A stretch of 26,355 nt of DNA from SHZI01 sp049290495 (GCA_049290495.1 JBATNV010000211.1:1-26355), one strand, 5' to 3'; shown: positions 1-8,541, numbered from the stretch's first letter. Numbers and translations: made by a program. Notes: generated from the sequence alone by a model not told the origin.

Positions 1-978
1 GACAAGAAAGAAGTCCTCGAACTGCTGCACAAGCACCGCATCGAGAAGGTGCTGGTGGTGGCCGAGAACTTCCAGTTGCGCGGCATGATCACCGCCAAGG
101 ATTTCCAGAAGGCCAAGGACTATCCGTACGCCTGCAAGGATGCACGTGGCGCATTGCGCGTCGGTGCAGCGGTGGGTACGGCGGCTGATACCGATGAGCG
201 GGTGAGGGCGCTGGTCGAGGCGGGCGTGGATCTGCTCATTGTCGACACGGCGCACGGTCACTCCAAAGGCGTGCTTGATCGCGTGCGACTGATCAAGCAG
301 GCGTACCCGAAGTTGCAGGTGGTCGGCGGCAACGTGGTCACAGCCGATGCCGCGAAGGCGCTGGTCGATGCTGGTGCCGACGGCGTGAAGGTCGGCGTGG
401 GTCCGGGTTCGATCTGCACCACGCGCATCATCGCCGGTGTCGGTGTGCCGCAGATCACGGCGGTCGCGAATGTAGCGGCTGCGCTGGAAGGTACCGGCGT
501 ACCACTGATTGCCGATGGCGGGATCCGCTATTCCGGCGACTTCGCCAAGGCGATTGCGGCCGGCGCACACTGCACGATGATCGGCGGCCTGTTCGCAGGA
601 ACCGAAGAAGCGCCCGGCGAAGTGGAGCTCTATCAGGGCCGCTCCTATAAATCCTATCGCGGCATGGGTTCGCTTGGTGCGATGGCCCAGCGTCACGGTT
701 CTTCAGATCGCTACTTCCAGGACTCTTCCGCTGAACTTGAAAAGCTGGTGCCTGAAGGCATCGAAGGCCGCGTGCCCTACAAGGGCGGGCTCACTACCAT
801 CGTGACACAACTGGTTGGCGGGCTGCGCGCGGCGATGGGCTACACCGGCTGTGCCAACATCGAAGAGTTGCGCAGCAAGGCTGAGTTTGTGCGCATCACC
901 GGCGCCGGCATTCGCGAGAGTCATGTGCACGATGTGACGATGACCAAAGAGCCGCCGAATTACCGGATGGAGAGTTGA
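1..978 (+). CDS. guaB: IMP dehydrogenase, 3' part (5' end outside window)
   Basis: Oxidises IMP to XMP with NAD+, the rate-limiting step of guanine nucleotide synthesis in the cytosol. The frame is open from base 1, so the gene begins upstream; GTG at 49 is an internal Val, not a start. The first ~40 codons are the end of the second CBS domain, followed by the return into the TIM barrel. The catalytic loop GVGPGSICTTR is present, with its nucleophile Cys encoded at 415-417. The phosphate-binding stretch DGGIRYSGDFAKA, the GMGSLGAM loop and the flap segment EGIEGRVPYKG all follow in the usual order. The C-terminus, ending in NYRMES, is intact. guaA follows closely in the same direction, as in the standard guaBA operon. 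Nothing looks degraded. Confidence 0.97.
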   Translation, partial: DKKEVLELLHKHRIEKVLVVAENFQLRGMITAKDFQKAKDYPYACKDARGALRVGAAVGTAADTDERVRALVEAGVDLLIVDTAHGHSKGVLDRVRLIKQAYPKLQVVGGNVVTADAAKALVDAGADGVKVGVGPGSICTTRIIAGVGVPQITAVANVAAALEGTGVPLIADGGIRYSGDFAKAIAAGAHCTMIGGLFAGTEEAPGEVELYQGRSYKSYRGMGSLGAMAQRHGSSDRYFQDSSAELEKLVPEGIEGRVPYKGGLTTIVTQLVGGLRAAMGYTGCANIEELRSKAEFVRITGAGIRESHVHDVTMTKEPPNYRMES

Positions 979-1024
979 CGGAGTCCTGTCCTTGAATACA
1001 GCAGCGGTATCTGCCCGTGAATCC

Positions 1025-2602
1025 ATGCGGGGCGATCTGACGGCCCGGCGCATTCTGATCCTCGACTTCGGTTCCCAGTACACCCAGCTCATCGCACGTC
1101 GCGTGCGTGAAGCGGGCGTGTATAGCGAGATCCTCCCCTGGGATGTGGATGCGGCCGAGATCCGCAACTACGAGCCAGCGGGGATCATCCTTTCCGGTGG
1201 TCCCGAGTCGGTGGTACTCGATAAACCCCCGGCAATTCCTGATCTGGTTTTCGGTCTGGACGTGCCGGTGCTCGGCATCTGTTACGGCATGCAGGCCATG
1301 GCAGCACAGCTCGGCGGCCAGGTGGAGGCTTCAGCGCATCGAGAGTTTGGCTATGCGGTCGTACAGCCGGCAGCTTCGAACCGTTTGCTCGAAGGACTCG
1401 CCGATGTCGCGCATGCCGATGGCGCGCCGGCGCTCAATGTCTGGATGAGTCACGGTGATCGCGTCGCGCGGCTGCCGGAAGGCTTCAGCGCGATTGCCAG
1501 CAGTGCCAACGCACCGTTCGCCGGTATGGCGGATGAAAGCCGGAACTTCTACGGACTGCAGTTTCATCCCGAAGTGACGCACACGGAACACGGCCAGCAG
1601 ATCATCGAGCGGTTTGTGCGCGATATCTGTGCCTGCCCCGACACCTGGCGCGCGGGCAACATCATCGTGCGTGAAATAGACAACGTGCGCGCGCAGGTCG
1701 GAGTTGACCATGTGTTGCTTGGCCTTTCCGGCGGTGTTGACTCTTCTGTCGTGGCAGCGCTGCTGCATCGCGCGCTCGGCGAGCAGCTGCTCTGCGTATT
1801 CGTCGATACGGGCCTGTTACGCTTCGATGAAGGCGACCAGGTGATGGCGATATTTGCCGAGCACCTGGGCGTGAAGGTGATCCGCGTCAATGCCGAAGAT
1901 CGCTTCCTTGCTGCGCTGGCGGGTGTCGAAGACCCGGAAGCCAAGCGCAAGATCATCGGCCGGCTGTTCATCGCAGTATTCGACGAGGAGGCCGCGAAGC
2001 ACACTGATATCCGCTGGCTCGCGCAGGGCACGATCTATCCCGATGTCATCGAATCGGCCGGCTCCAAGACCGGCAAGGCGCATGTCATCAAGTCTCACCA
2101 TAATGTTGGTGGCTTGCCCGCGCACATGAAACTCAAGCTTGTCGAGCCGGTGCGCGAACTCTTCAAGGACGAAGTGCGGAAGATCGGTGTCGAGTTAGGC
2201 TTGCCACGCGAGATGGTCTATCGGCATCCCTTCCCCGGGCCGGGTCTGGGCGTGCGCATCCTCGGTGAAGTGCGCCGCGAGTTTGCTGAACTGCTGCGCC
2301 AGGCGGACTACATCTTTATGGAAGAACTGCGCCGCGCCGATCTCTACGACAAGGTCAGCCAGGCCTTCGCGGTTTTTCTGCCCGTACGTTCTGTGGGCGT
2401 GATGGGTGACGGTCGCCGCTACGACTGGGTCATCGCGCTGCGTGCCGTCGAGACGGTCGACTTCATGACCGCACGCTGGGCGCATCTGCCCTACGATTTC
2501 CTCGACCACGTCTCCCGCCGGATCATCAACGAGATCGATGGTATTTCACGGGTGGTCTACGACATATCAGGCAAGCCGCCAGCGACGATCGAGTGGGAGT
2601 AG
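1025..2602 (+). CDS. guaA: GMP synthase (glutamine-hydrolysing)
   Basis: Converts XMP to GMP using ATP and ammonia from glutamine. The N-terminal class I glutamine amidotransferase domain carries the triad Cys86 (GICYGMQ), His181 and Glu183 (FHPEVTHT). The ATP pyrophosphatase domain has its PP-loop SGGVDSS at 235-241, and the C-terminal dimerisation domain ends in PPATIEWE. With the ATG at 1025 the protein has 525 residues and these catalytic positions have the same numbers as in E. coli GuaA, which decides my start. A TTG at 992, preceded by GGAG eight bases upstream, would add 11 residues and is the only candidate with a clear Shine-Dalgarno sequence, so it remains possible. The gene lies 46 bases after guaB (13 with the TTG start) and is presumably co-transcribed with it. 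Confidence 0.97.
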   Translation: MRGDLTARRILILDFGSQYTQLIARRVREAGVYSEILPWDVDAAEIRNYEPAGIILSGGPESVVLDKPPAIPDLVFGLDVPVLGICYGMQAMAAQLGGQVEASAHREFGYAVVQPAASNRLLEGLADVAHADGAPALNVWMSHGDRVARLPEGFSAIASSANAPFAGMADESRNFYGLQFHPEVTHTEHGQQIIERFVRDICACPDTWRAGNIIVREIDNVRAQVGVDHVLLGLSGGVDSSVVAALLHRALGEQLLCVFVDTGLLRFDEGDQVMAIFAEHLGVKVIRVNAEDRFLAALAGVEDPEAKRKIIGRLFIAVFDEEAAKHTDIRWLAQGTIYPDVIESAGSKTGKAHVIKSHHNVGGLPAHMKLKLVEPVRELFKDEVRKIGVELGLPREMVYRHPFPGPGLGVRILGEVRREFAELLRQADYIFMEELRRADLYDKVSQAFAVFLPVRSVGVMGDGRRYDWVIALRAVETVDFMTARWAHLPYDFLDHVSRRIINEIDGISRVVYDISGKPPATIEWE

Positions 2603-2610
2603 GGCGGCTG

Positions 2611-2631
2611 TAGGAGCGGCTTCAGCCGCGA
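2611..2631. repeat. REP-like hairpin, copy 1
   Basis: The core GGAGCGGCTTCAGCCGCGA forms a six-base stem (GCGGCT/AGCCGC) with a two-base loop, just after the guaA stop. The same core recurs at 5366-5390. It resembles the REP elements (TAGGAGCGG...CCGCGA) common between genes in Pseudomonas and Xanthomonas relatives. It may also act as the guaBA transcription terminator or mRNA 3' stabiliser, although no T-run follows. The rest of 2632-2832 shows nothing I recognise. Confidence 0.7.
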
Positions 2632-2832
2632 TCGCCGATTCCCGAGCCTTCTGCCTGATCCACCTTTCAACCTCAGCTACCCATCAGTAACCATGCCCGA
2701 ATCGTGGGCTATTGCACTGTATCCGCGAGAATCTGTTTTCGTTAGGCGATGACATCACCTTTCTGTCTGGGCACCGACTCACATCGACGGTTGATGAAGA
2801 GCGGCGCAGCGCCTTGCTGCAGTTACCGCAGA

Positions 2833-3423
2833 CTAACGCCGCAAAGCCTTACGCCGCTGCCGGCGCCCAAGAAGCGCTAACAGGCCAGACGACAACAGGG
2901 TCAGCGTAGCGGGTGCTGGCACGGCGCGCGCCTGGATGCTGAACGTACCTCTGTCTGCGAAAGCGCTCGGATTTACTGGCACAATTTTCGGGACAATAAC
3001 CGACTCAAACCCGACGGCATTGATTTCATTGCCGTCAGTAGCTGCAAATGCGAAGCTGTAGTGCGCATCAGGTTCATCAACCGGACCCACCACGAATGCA
3101 CCCATCCAAAGGTAGGCGCCGTTAGGCGACACGCAAGGCACGTTGTGGTCCAGCACGCCGAATGCGGTATCACCAGCTCCGCAGGCGCCAAATCGCGTGG
3201 GTGAGTTCGCCACAGCGGTCAAATCAAAGCCGCGATTAACCCATACCGTCGTGAAATTGCTGAATGGACTGGCTAACGCATCGTCATAGACGAACGAGCC
3301 ATTAGTTGGCTGATGCGTACCATTGACCAGCGTAAAATTGATGTCGTAAGTAACCGGCGATGCGATTGATGTCGCAGCTACCATACTGAGCACGCAAGCA
3401 AACAGAACGGGTTTTGTGCACAT
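2833..3423 (-). CDS. Secreted PEP-CTERM protein (196 aa)
   Basis: A small exported protein of unknown function. The start is the ATG at 3423 because AAGGAGG lies just upstream; an 18-residue extension to 3477 has no such support. A signal peptide (about residues 1-22, ending ...TSIAS) is followed by a mainly beta-type region with two Cys residues (FGACGAGD and NVPCVSP) that could pair in the periplasm. The C-terminus is VPAPAT, then a hydrophobic stretch (LTLLSSGLLALLG), then an Arg/Lys-rich tail. This is a PEP-CTERM-type signal, recognised and cleaved by an exosortase in members of this family. The middle domain matches no family I can name. It is the last of three PEP-CTERM genes on this strand. 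Confidence 0.85.
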   Translation of the reverse strand: MCTKPVLFACVLSMVAATSIASPVTYDINFTLVNGTHQPTNGSFVYDDALASPFSNFTTVWVNRGFDLTAVANSPTRFGACGAGDTAFGVLDHNVPCVSPNGAYLWMGAFVVGPVDEPDAHYSFAFAATDGNEINAVGFESVIVPKIVPVNPSAFADRGTFSIQARAVPAPATLTLLSSGLLALLGRRQRRKALRR

Positions 3424-3501
3424 GGATATTTCCTCCTTGCGGCAGAGTTGAGCGCAGGCTTTCGGAAGTCTCAGCAAGCGTTATGCTAATTACAAATAAG
3501 A

Positions 3502-4152
3502 TCAGACTTTGGTTGCTTTGCGCCGACGTACGACATCGAACAATCCCAATAGCCCGGAGCCCAACAGCCACACCGTAGCTGGGGCTGGCACGGCCGCGAC
3601 ATCGCCGTTGTGGACAGCGAGCGCATAAAAGGTCGCCGTGTCGCTCGGCCAGTAGGGATACTGATAGCCGCCGGTAAAGGCAAAACTCCACTCGCGGCTG
3701 GCATCCGAAGCCAATACCGTACTTGACCAGTAATACTTGTCAGTCCGGAAGTTGGAAAACAGCTCATAGGGAGAGTTGTGATAGGTCGTAATCGCGTAAC
3801 CAGCCCAACCACCCAGCTCGGTGTAGAACAGGTGCCCCATCTCGCTAGCGCTGCAGCTGAGTCCATAAGACATGCCACCGTTATTGAACTGACACGATGA
3901 ATCCGGCTGTGCCGTTACAGGCAGGCGCCAGCCGCTGACACCATCGATCACCAGACTGCTGGCCCAGGTGCTGGCGGCGTCCAGAGTCATCGGACCCGCG
4001 ATATTGGCGTTTGTCGCCCAGCTAATGTTGAGGTCAGTGTCGTACACCGCGGCGCCGTTCAGACGGGAGAGGAGCGCAGCGTTGGCCACCGATGACCCAG
4101 CCAACACGACAAGGAATAGAACCGTCGCGACCGAACGATGGTGAGATTTCAT
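3502..4152 (-). CDS. PEP-CTERM protein with a DUF1566 (Lcl)-like domain
   Basis: A 216-residue secreted protein. An ATG at 4152 is preceded by AGGAG. Residues 1-26 form a signal peptide ending ANA. The body has the hallmarks of the DUF1566/Lcl C-terminal domain: LNISW, then WRLPV, then YYWSSTVLASD, then a Trp/Tyr-rich segment before the end. Members are secreted proteins of unclear role, some lectin-like. The C-terminus, VPAPAT plus a hydrophobic helix (VWLLGSGLLGLF) plus RRRKATKV, is a PEP-CTERM sorting signal. It lies 105 bases after the upstream PEP-CTERM gene and 78 bases before the next, so the three may be co-transcribed or share exosortase processing. Confidence 0.85.
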   Translation of the reverse strand: MKSHHRSVATVLFLVVLAGSSVANAALLSRLNGAAVYDTDLNISWATNANIAGPMTLDAASTWASSLVIDGVSGWRLPVTAQPDSSCQFNNGGMSYGLSCSASEMGHLFYTELGGWAGYAITTYHNSPYELFSNFRTDKYYWSSTVLASDASREWSFAFTGGYQYPYWPSDTATFYALAVHNGDVAAVPAPATVWLLGSGLLGLFDVVRRRKATKV

Positions 4153-4257
4153 GCGACTTCTCCTAAGTTATCAGTCGGCGGACAGGAAATTGAAAACCCT
4201 GTTCTGTTGAGACATCGGCCGGTTGTCGCAGACTCCAGCACGCCCTGAGCAGCCGGG

Positions 4258-4947
4258 CTACGCACCAGGTGCCTTGCGTCGCGCCATCCCCAGGAGTCCT
4301 GCCAGTCCGCTTCCCAACAGTAGCACTGCCGGTGGCGCAGGCACTGTCGCGAACGACAAGGGAGCACCGTTTTGCGTGACGCTGAAGCTCAAAACCGGCG
4401 CGCTGGCTGCCATGAAATCAAATTGCACCGCGGGCAGATTGGGCGGGCCGGGTGGCCGGATAACCCAACTGGCCGGATCGAGTGCGGTAGCGCCGGTGAG
4501 CATGTAGAGGATGGTGAACTGGTTGCTGCCGTCGCTGGCGGTGAAGGAACCGGCAGAGGTCCAGGTGCCGTCCCGGTTCTCCGCAGAAGTGGGTGGCTGC
4601 GCGTAATCAGCGAAGCTGATGCCATCTGTACCTGCCGCTGGCGTCATGCCCCAGTAGAAGCTGAACGATGATCCCGCTCCCGGGTTGCTGATCGCCGGCA
4701 GCAGCACATCCGCAAGATCGAGGCCGGGCACGACTGGCGGGCCGGGCGGCAAGGTCGGGTTTGCATTGAAGCCTACCTGGAAGACCTGCGGCATGATCGG
4801 TGGTCCGGGCGGTATCCCCACCAGATCAAAGCCCGGCAACCCGTTCGGCAACATGGCATTGGGGCTGATGACGGCGGCGTGCACCGGAGCGGTTTGCGCC
4901 ATGGCCAAGCCGGTGAGCAGGACGATTGAGAGCAGAACGCGCTTCAT
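4258..4947 (-). CDS. PEP-CTERM protein with three PPGPP motifs
   Basis: A 229-residue exported protein. I start it at the ATG at 4947 because MKRVLLSIVLLTGLAMAQ begins a clean signal peptide, while the 49 residues upstream in frame do not look like protein; no strong ribosome-binding site is visible. The mature protein has short Pro/Gly clusters reading PPGPP three times (two near residues 40-70 and one near 175). Between them is a region of likely beta structure. It ends VPAPPA, then VLLLGSGLAGLLG, then ARRKAPGA, a PEP-CTERM-type sorting signal. The middle domain is not recognised. It is the first gene of the PEP-CTERM trio. Confidence 0.82.
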   Translation of the reverse strand: MKRVLLSIVLLTGLAMAQTAPVHAAVISPNAMLPNGLPGFDLVGIPPGPPIMPQVFQVGFNANPTLPPGPPVVPGLDLADVLLPAISNPGAGSSFSFYWGMTPAAGTDGISFADYAQPPTSAENRDGTWTSAGSFTASDGSNQFTILYMLTGATALDPASWVIRPPGPPNLPAVQFDFMAASAPVLSFSVTQNGAPLSFATVPAPPAVLLLGSGLAGLLGMARRKAPGA

Positions 4948-5312
4948 GTCAGAGCCGCTGCTTTTGATTGTAGACCTGATAGTGCGCTTACCAGCCCGGA
5001 TTGCAACCGGGTGAAACAACCCGTAATCAGAATATGTAAGATCCGGGCTGCTGGCTTTCTTCGGACTACCGTTCCTGGCCAGGCCCGCAGTCAAAGCGGG
5101 CAGAATAAATTGATGCTTGTAGGTGCTTGTACAGAACCTGGCTGTACTTCGAGTCGGAGATACTTTCGCTATCGAGAATTGCGTGCCGGTAAAAAGATTA
5201 TCGAAAACTCTCGGTGTGACAGCCAGTTAGGTCACTTGATGGCAGGGTTTTTGGTGTTTTCGGGGCAATTGGTGTTCTTAGGGCAGTGCCGTGACGGTAA
5301 AAACGCTACCCG

Positions 5313-5327
5313 TAGAGCGAAGCTCTA
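5313..5327. repeat. Short perfect stem-loop
   Basis: TAGAGC-GAA-GCTCTA is a six-base perfect stem with a three-base loop, 39 bases from the REP-like copy 2. No T-run follows, so it is not a clear terminator. It may belong to the same class of dispersed intergenic hairpins. Confidence 0.5.
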
Positions 5328-5365
5328 GTCGGGGCAACGGCTTCACGGTGCCATTGATGATCGAG

Positions 5366-5390
5366 CAGGAGCGGCTTTAGCCGCGATCCC
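5366..5390. repeat. REP-like hairpin, copy 2
   Basis: The core GGAGCGGCTTTAGCCGCGA differs from copy 1 (2611-2631) only at one loop base. The stem GCGGCT/AGCCGC is conserved. Both copies are intergenic, as expected for REP elements. Confidence 0.7.
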
Positions 5391-5467
5391 GGATCAATTT
5401 GGGATGAACATCAGCACCATACTATTCGGCTCTGCGTCAGCGAATCTATTCCGGATGAGAGCAGCGG

Positions 5468-6316
5468 TTAATGCAGCGGTCGGCTAAAGGTCAGCATCAG
5501 GCCACCATCCTGGGGTATCAGCATCAGCGACGATTGTTGTTCGTTAGCGTCGCGCCGGTGCATGACGAAGTGGGCAGAGAAGTAGCCAAGTGCGGCGCCA
5601 GCGACGACGTCCGACGTCCAGTGCTGATTGTCTTTCACGCGCAGGTAGGCGACGCCACTCGCTGCGCCGTAGCCCAATATGCGCCTGACCCAGCGGAAGT
5701 CGTCGCTGCCGGATTCGGCGAACACCGTAGCTACTGCGAAGGTCGTACTGACATGCAGGGAGGGCATTCCGTCCCCTCCGTGAAACCACCGATCCGGATC
5801 GTCTGTTTCGTTGGGTCGCTCGCGGCCCAAGCCCAGGCGCAATAGCGCTGTGCTCGCACCCGTAAGAGCGCCGGCCTCAATCATGGAGCCCAGTTCGCGG
5901 TGGCCGGGTTTGCTGTCCAGGTAGCCGGCGTATATCCAGGTGCCGCCGATCAACGCAACAGCGGGCAGAAAATCTCGCAGTTCGTTGTCGTCCCGCGTAT
6001 CGAGTGGCTTATTTTCATCGACAAAGTGATCGCGCACCGTACTGTCGACGCCCCGGGCTGCAGCGATCGCCAGCAGGCTGCCACCCGCGTGCAGCCAGTC
6101 GCTGGCGTCCCAGCGTAGCGGCGCAGTGAAGTACAGGCCCGCATCCGTGAGCACTTCCCGGGGTTCGACAGCCTGCGCCGATACCAAGGCCGGCAAGCTG
6201 AGGCCGGCCAGCAACAGCCCGGCAGCGCACAACAGCAGGCGACCCCCGGCGCACCCAGATGTCCGCTGCCGGGCAAGGCCTGAGCCGGCAGTGCCGACAC
6301 TTCTGTGTGAACGCAT
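5468..6316 (-). CDS. PAP2-family phosphatase, exported
   Basis: A phosphatidic acid phosphatase type 2 / vanadium haloperoxidase-fold protein of 282 residues. A hydrophobic stretch (about 27-48, ending LVSAQA) acts as a signal peptide or N-terminal anchor. All three PAP2 signature motifs are visible: R-X6-RP in RLGLGRERP, PSLH in GMPSLHVS, and R-X5-H-X3-D in LRVKDNQHWTSD. The catalytic His residues are therefore intact and the enzyme should be active. Relatives act on periplasmic or membrane phospho-lipids such as undecaprenyl pyrophosphate or lipid A phosphates; the substrate here cannot be told. The start at 6316 is preceded by AGAAGG. The gene stands alone, with no operon partner. Confidence 0.9.
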   Translation of the reverse strand: MRSHRSVGTAGSGLARQRTSGCAGGRLLLCAAGLLLAGLSLPALVSAQAVEPREVLTDAGLYFTAPLRWDASDWLHAGGSLLAIAAARGVDSTVRDHFVDENKPLDTRDDNELRDFLPAVALIGGTWIYAGYLDSKPGHRELGSMIEAGALTGASTALLRLGLGRERPNETDDPDRWFHGGDGMPSLHVSTTFAVATVFAESGSDDFRWVRRILGYGAASGVAYLRVKDNQHWTSDVVAGAALGYFSAHFVMHRRDANEQQSSLMLIPQDGGLMLTFSRPLH

Positions 6317-6469
6317 TTAGCGGACCTTCTGCAAACACAAAAACGGATAATACGTACACTGCGGCAGATAAGCCCAAAATTGGCGCATTCCGTCCGATTC
6401 AGCCCATGTCGGAATTCTGGATCCGGGCTGTTGAATGGCATACTGCCCATGCGGTCAGCCCTGCGCTCG

Positions 6470-6650
6470 CCTTTCTCCACCCTGCCGATGCCTTCATCGC
6501 CTTCATGGGTCCGGACGAGCGTATCCGCGACTCGGGCCAGAGTGGCGAGCAGCGCAAGCTCACGAAGAGGGGCGACCTGGAACTGCGTTGACTGTTGTGT
6601 CCTTTGCGCTGTTACGTACCGGCACCGACTTCAACCTGGAACTTCGCCTC
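6470..6650 (+). pseudogene. IS110-family transposase remnant (C-terminal part)
   Basis: In the frame ending at 6591 the translation includes PADAFIAFMGPDERIRDSG followed by QRKLTKRGDLELR, then a stop. This matches the conserved C-terminal transposase_20 region of IS110/IS116/IS902 transposases (typically DAF.A.LGLD.R.RDSG...KRG....R). A second frame then gives VVSFALLRTGTDFN, which resembles the extreme C-terminus of the same family. Some 40-50 residues that normally lie between are missing, so an internal deletion plus frameshift is likely. No N-terminal DEDD domain is present. It is a dead fragment, identified from recalled family sequence only. Confidence 0.55.
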
Positions 6651-6950
6651 AGGGGTTGCCTATGCGACATGGAATCTCTTCGCGCTGGGTGTGGAGAAAA
6701 TCTGCCTGACCGGCAGGTCGGCAGTGTCGCCCAACAGCAAGTTGCGGAAGACTTTGCGAGAGGCGGAGAGCGCTCGCCGCCATTGACTGGACTGGCGGCT
6801 GAACTCCAAGGAATCGGCACCCGCGCAGTGCTGTTGGCGCGCTAGCGGAATGCCGGAACCAGGCAATTTAACCTAATGCCGTTAAGGTCTGATTCAGGCG
6901 CAGTTAGCCTAGAGTGACCCAATAGTTTTTCATTCAAAGAGCGTTTTGCC
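6651..6950. other. Intergenic region before the DUF4382 gene
   Basis: 300 bases with overlapping short frames that do not look like protein. The right-hand part must contain the promoter of the lipoprotein gene at 6951; AT-rich patches near 6866-6886 and 6921-6940 are candidates, but no confident -35/-10 pair is seen. Confidence 0.4.
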
Positions 6951-8471
6951 ATGCGCCAGCTACTCAAATTCCTCGCCCTGTCTGCTGCGCTGCTAACGAT
7001 TGCCGCCTGTGGTGGTGGGGGTGGCGGCAGTTCCGGTAGTTCTGGCAGCGTTGCACCGCTAGCGCAGGTGGCCACGGTAGGCATCGCGCTGACTGACGCC
7101 CCGTCGCCAGAGTATGACCAGGTGCTGGCCACCGTCACCTCGGTTCAATTGCTGGGCAATGGCGCGCCGGTAACGGTGTTTTCCGGCGCTGAGACCATCG
7201 ATCTGCTAAGGCTGGCGGGTTACTCGGAATTGTTCGCGGTCAGCGACCAGGTACCGGCCGGCACCTATAACAAGATTCGACTCATGCTGAGCAATCTGGA
7301 ACTGGTGACACTGAACCCGGATGGCACCGTCGATAAATCGATCACGGCGAAACTGGTCGCCAATGGCAAGATCGATCTCAACCCACGTGGGCCCTTCGTT
7401 GTTGCAGGCGGCTCCACACTGGTGATTACCCTCGACTTCGACGTGAAGAAATCCCTCAAGATCAAGGAGACTGGCCACGGACAAGTCATCGTCCGGCCGG
7501 TAATTTTCGTCGATATAGCCAATGGTCAGCCTGCCCCGGGCCTGACCCGCATTCACGGCCTGGTTACCATCATCAATACCGATGGCAGTCTCCGCCTGTG
7601 CCAGACCGCGCTCGTGTCCTCGGCTTTTGACGACAACCGACACGGAGGCTCCGATCGCTGTGTTCGCGTCTCGACAGACGGCAACACCGGCGTGTTCGGC
7701 CCGAATGGACTGCCGGAGCAAATTGCCGACCTGACTGTGGGCGAAGAAGCCACGGTTTTTGGACGGCTGCGTCCCCTGGACGATGCAAACGACCATGATG
7801 ATGATAACGATGGCATCAACGACGAGGACGATGACAACGATGGCCGTGGTGATCATCGAGTCGCCGACCGGAATCACGATGGAGAGGCCAACGAGCGGTT
7901 TGGTCTCGATGCCTACATCATCGAGGAAGGTCTACTTGGCACGTTCAAGCGTATTGCGGGTACTGTCACCTTGCCTGTCGATTCCGCTACCGATCGCTTC
8001 GAGTTCGATGTGGCACCAAGCCAGGGTCTCATCGTTGACGGCGCTATTGCCGCCCAGCTTTATCCCAAATCCCGCATCTTTTCGGCCGCTGGCGTTGAAC
8101 TGACCCGCGACAGCCTGGATACCGGTGTCCACGCGATTGCCGACTCCGTACTGGCGATCTCGAATGGCGAGGCCGATGTACTCCGGACCGCACTGGTAAC
8201 GGTTGACGATGTGACTGTGGGAGAAACCGCTGTCAGTGGCTCGGTACTGAGCGTGAACGGCAACAGTCTGCGCATGAGCACTGCTACTGGCGACCGCTGC
8301 GTCCAGGCGGAAACTGCGGACATCTTCCTCATCGACGAAAGCCACGGCAGCCTGGAAAGCACACGCGGTTCACTGGCCGACCTGCAATCGGGACAGCACA
8401 TCAACGTCTTCGGTACTGAGGGTATCGGCGGCTGCGTGATCGCGGACACCATCCTTGCGCAGGTCGACTAG
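6951..8471 (+). CDS. DUF4382 lipoprotein with an acidic Asp/Asn-rich segment
   Basis: A 506-residue predicted lipoprotein. The signal peptide ends in the lipobox IAAC (lipidated Cys20), followed by a Gly/Ser-rich linker. Residues ~42-190 match DUF4382 (VGIALTDAPSPEYDQVL, VPAGTYNKIRLML, then a strand-rich end VIVRPVIFVDI). The next ~80 residues and the C-terminal ~175 resemble the small beta domains (DUF5666-like) that often accompany DUF4382. Between them, residues ~276-314 are packed with Asp/Asn/Gly/His (for example DDDNDGINDEDDDNDG), a pattern like calcium-binding thrombospondin type-3 repeats. It is likely an envelope protein; its function is unknown. A weak AAAGAG precedes the ATG. It stands alone between two transposase remnants. 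Confidence 0.88.
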   Translation: MRQLLKFLALSAALLTIAACGGGGGGSSGSSGSVAPLAQVATVGIALTDAPSPEYDQVLATVTSVQLLGNGAPVTVFSGAETIDLLRLAGYSELFAVSDQVPAGTYNKIRLMLSNLELVTLNPDGTVDKSITAKLVANGKIDLNPRGPFVVAGGSTLVITLDFDVKKSLKIKETGHGQVIVRPVIFVDIANGQPAPGLTRIHGLVTIINTDGSLRLCQTALVSSAFDDNRHGGSDRCVRVSTDGNTGVFGPNGLPEQIADLTVGEEATVFGRLRPLDDANDHDDDNDGINDEDDDNDGRGDHRVADRNHDGEANERFGLDAYIIEEGLLGTFKRIAGTVTLPVDSATDRFEFDVAPSQGLIVDGAIAAQLYPKSRIFSAAGVELTRDSLDTGVHAIADSVLAISNGEADVLRTALVTVDDVTVGETAVSGSVLSVNGNSLRMSTATGDRCVQAETADIFLIDESHGSLESTRGSLADLQSGQHINVFGTEGIGGCVIADTILAQVD

Positions 8472-8496
8472 GCGTACAGGACACTCAAATATGCTA

Positions 8497-8512
8497 CCCG
8501 GGCCAATCCGGG
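8497..8512 (+). terminator. Possible weak terminator of the DUF4382 gene
   Basis: CCCGG-GCCAAT-CCGGG, a five-base GC stem 26 bases after the stop. No T-run follows, so termination efficiency is doubtful. Confidence 0.3.
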
Positions 8513-8527
8513 AAACGGGAGATTTGG

Positions 8528-8541
8528 GTTCTGGTGCATTG
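8528..8541 (+). repeat. Left terminal inverted repeat of the IS6 remnant
   Basis: GTTCTGGTGCATTG; its exact reverse complement is at 8941-8954. Confidence 0.8.

Larger units (their letters stand above)
4948..5467. other. Intergenic region, no gene recognised
   Basis: 520 bases between the start of the first PEP-CTERM gene and the 3' end of the PAP2 gene. Short open frames exist but none looks like protein. It contains a perfect six-base stem-loop (TAGAGC-GAA-GCTCTA) at 5313-5327 and a REP-like hairpin at 5366-5390. The promoter of the leftward PEP-CTERM genes should lie at the left edge; I could not find a convincing sigma-70 or sigma-54 motif there. Confidence 0.6.

Noticed and set aside
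2712..2909. Small plus-strand ORF between guaA and the PEP-CTERM genes
   Set aside because: No ribosome-binding site or protein-like composition, and it overlaps the real minus-strand PEP-CTERM gene.
4948..5100. Possible sigma-54 promoter (TTTCAC...TTGCA on the minus strand) before the PEP-CTERM genes
   Set aside because: Spacing between the GG and GC elements is one base short and the -24 GG is missing.
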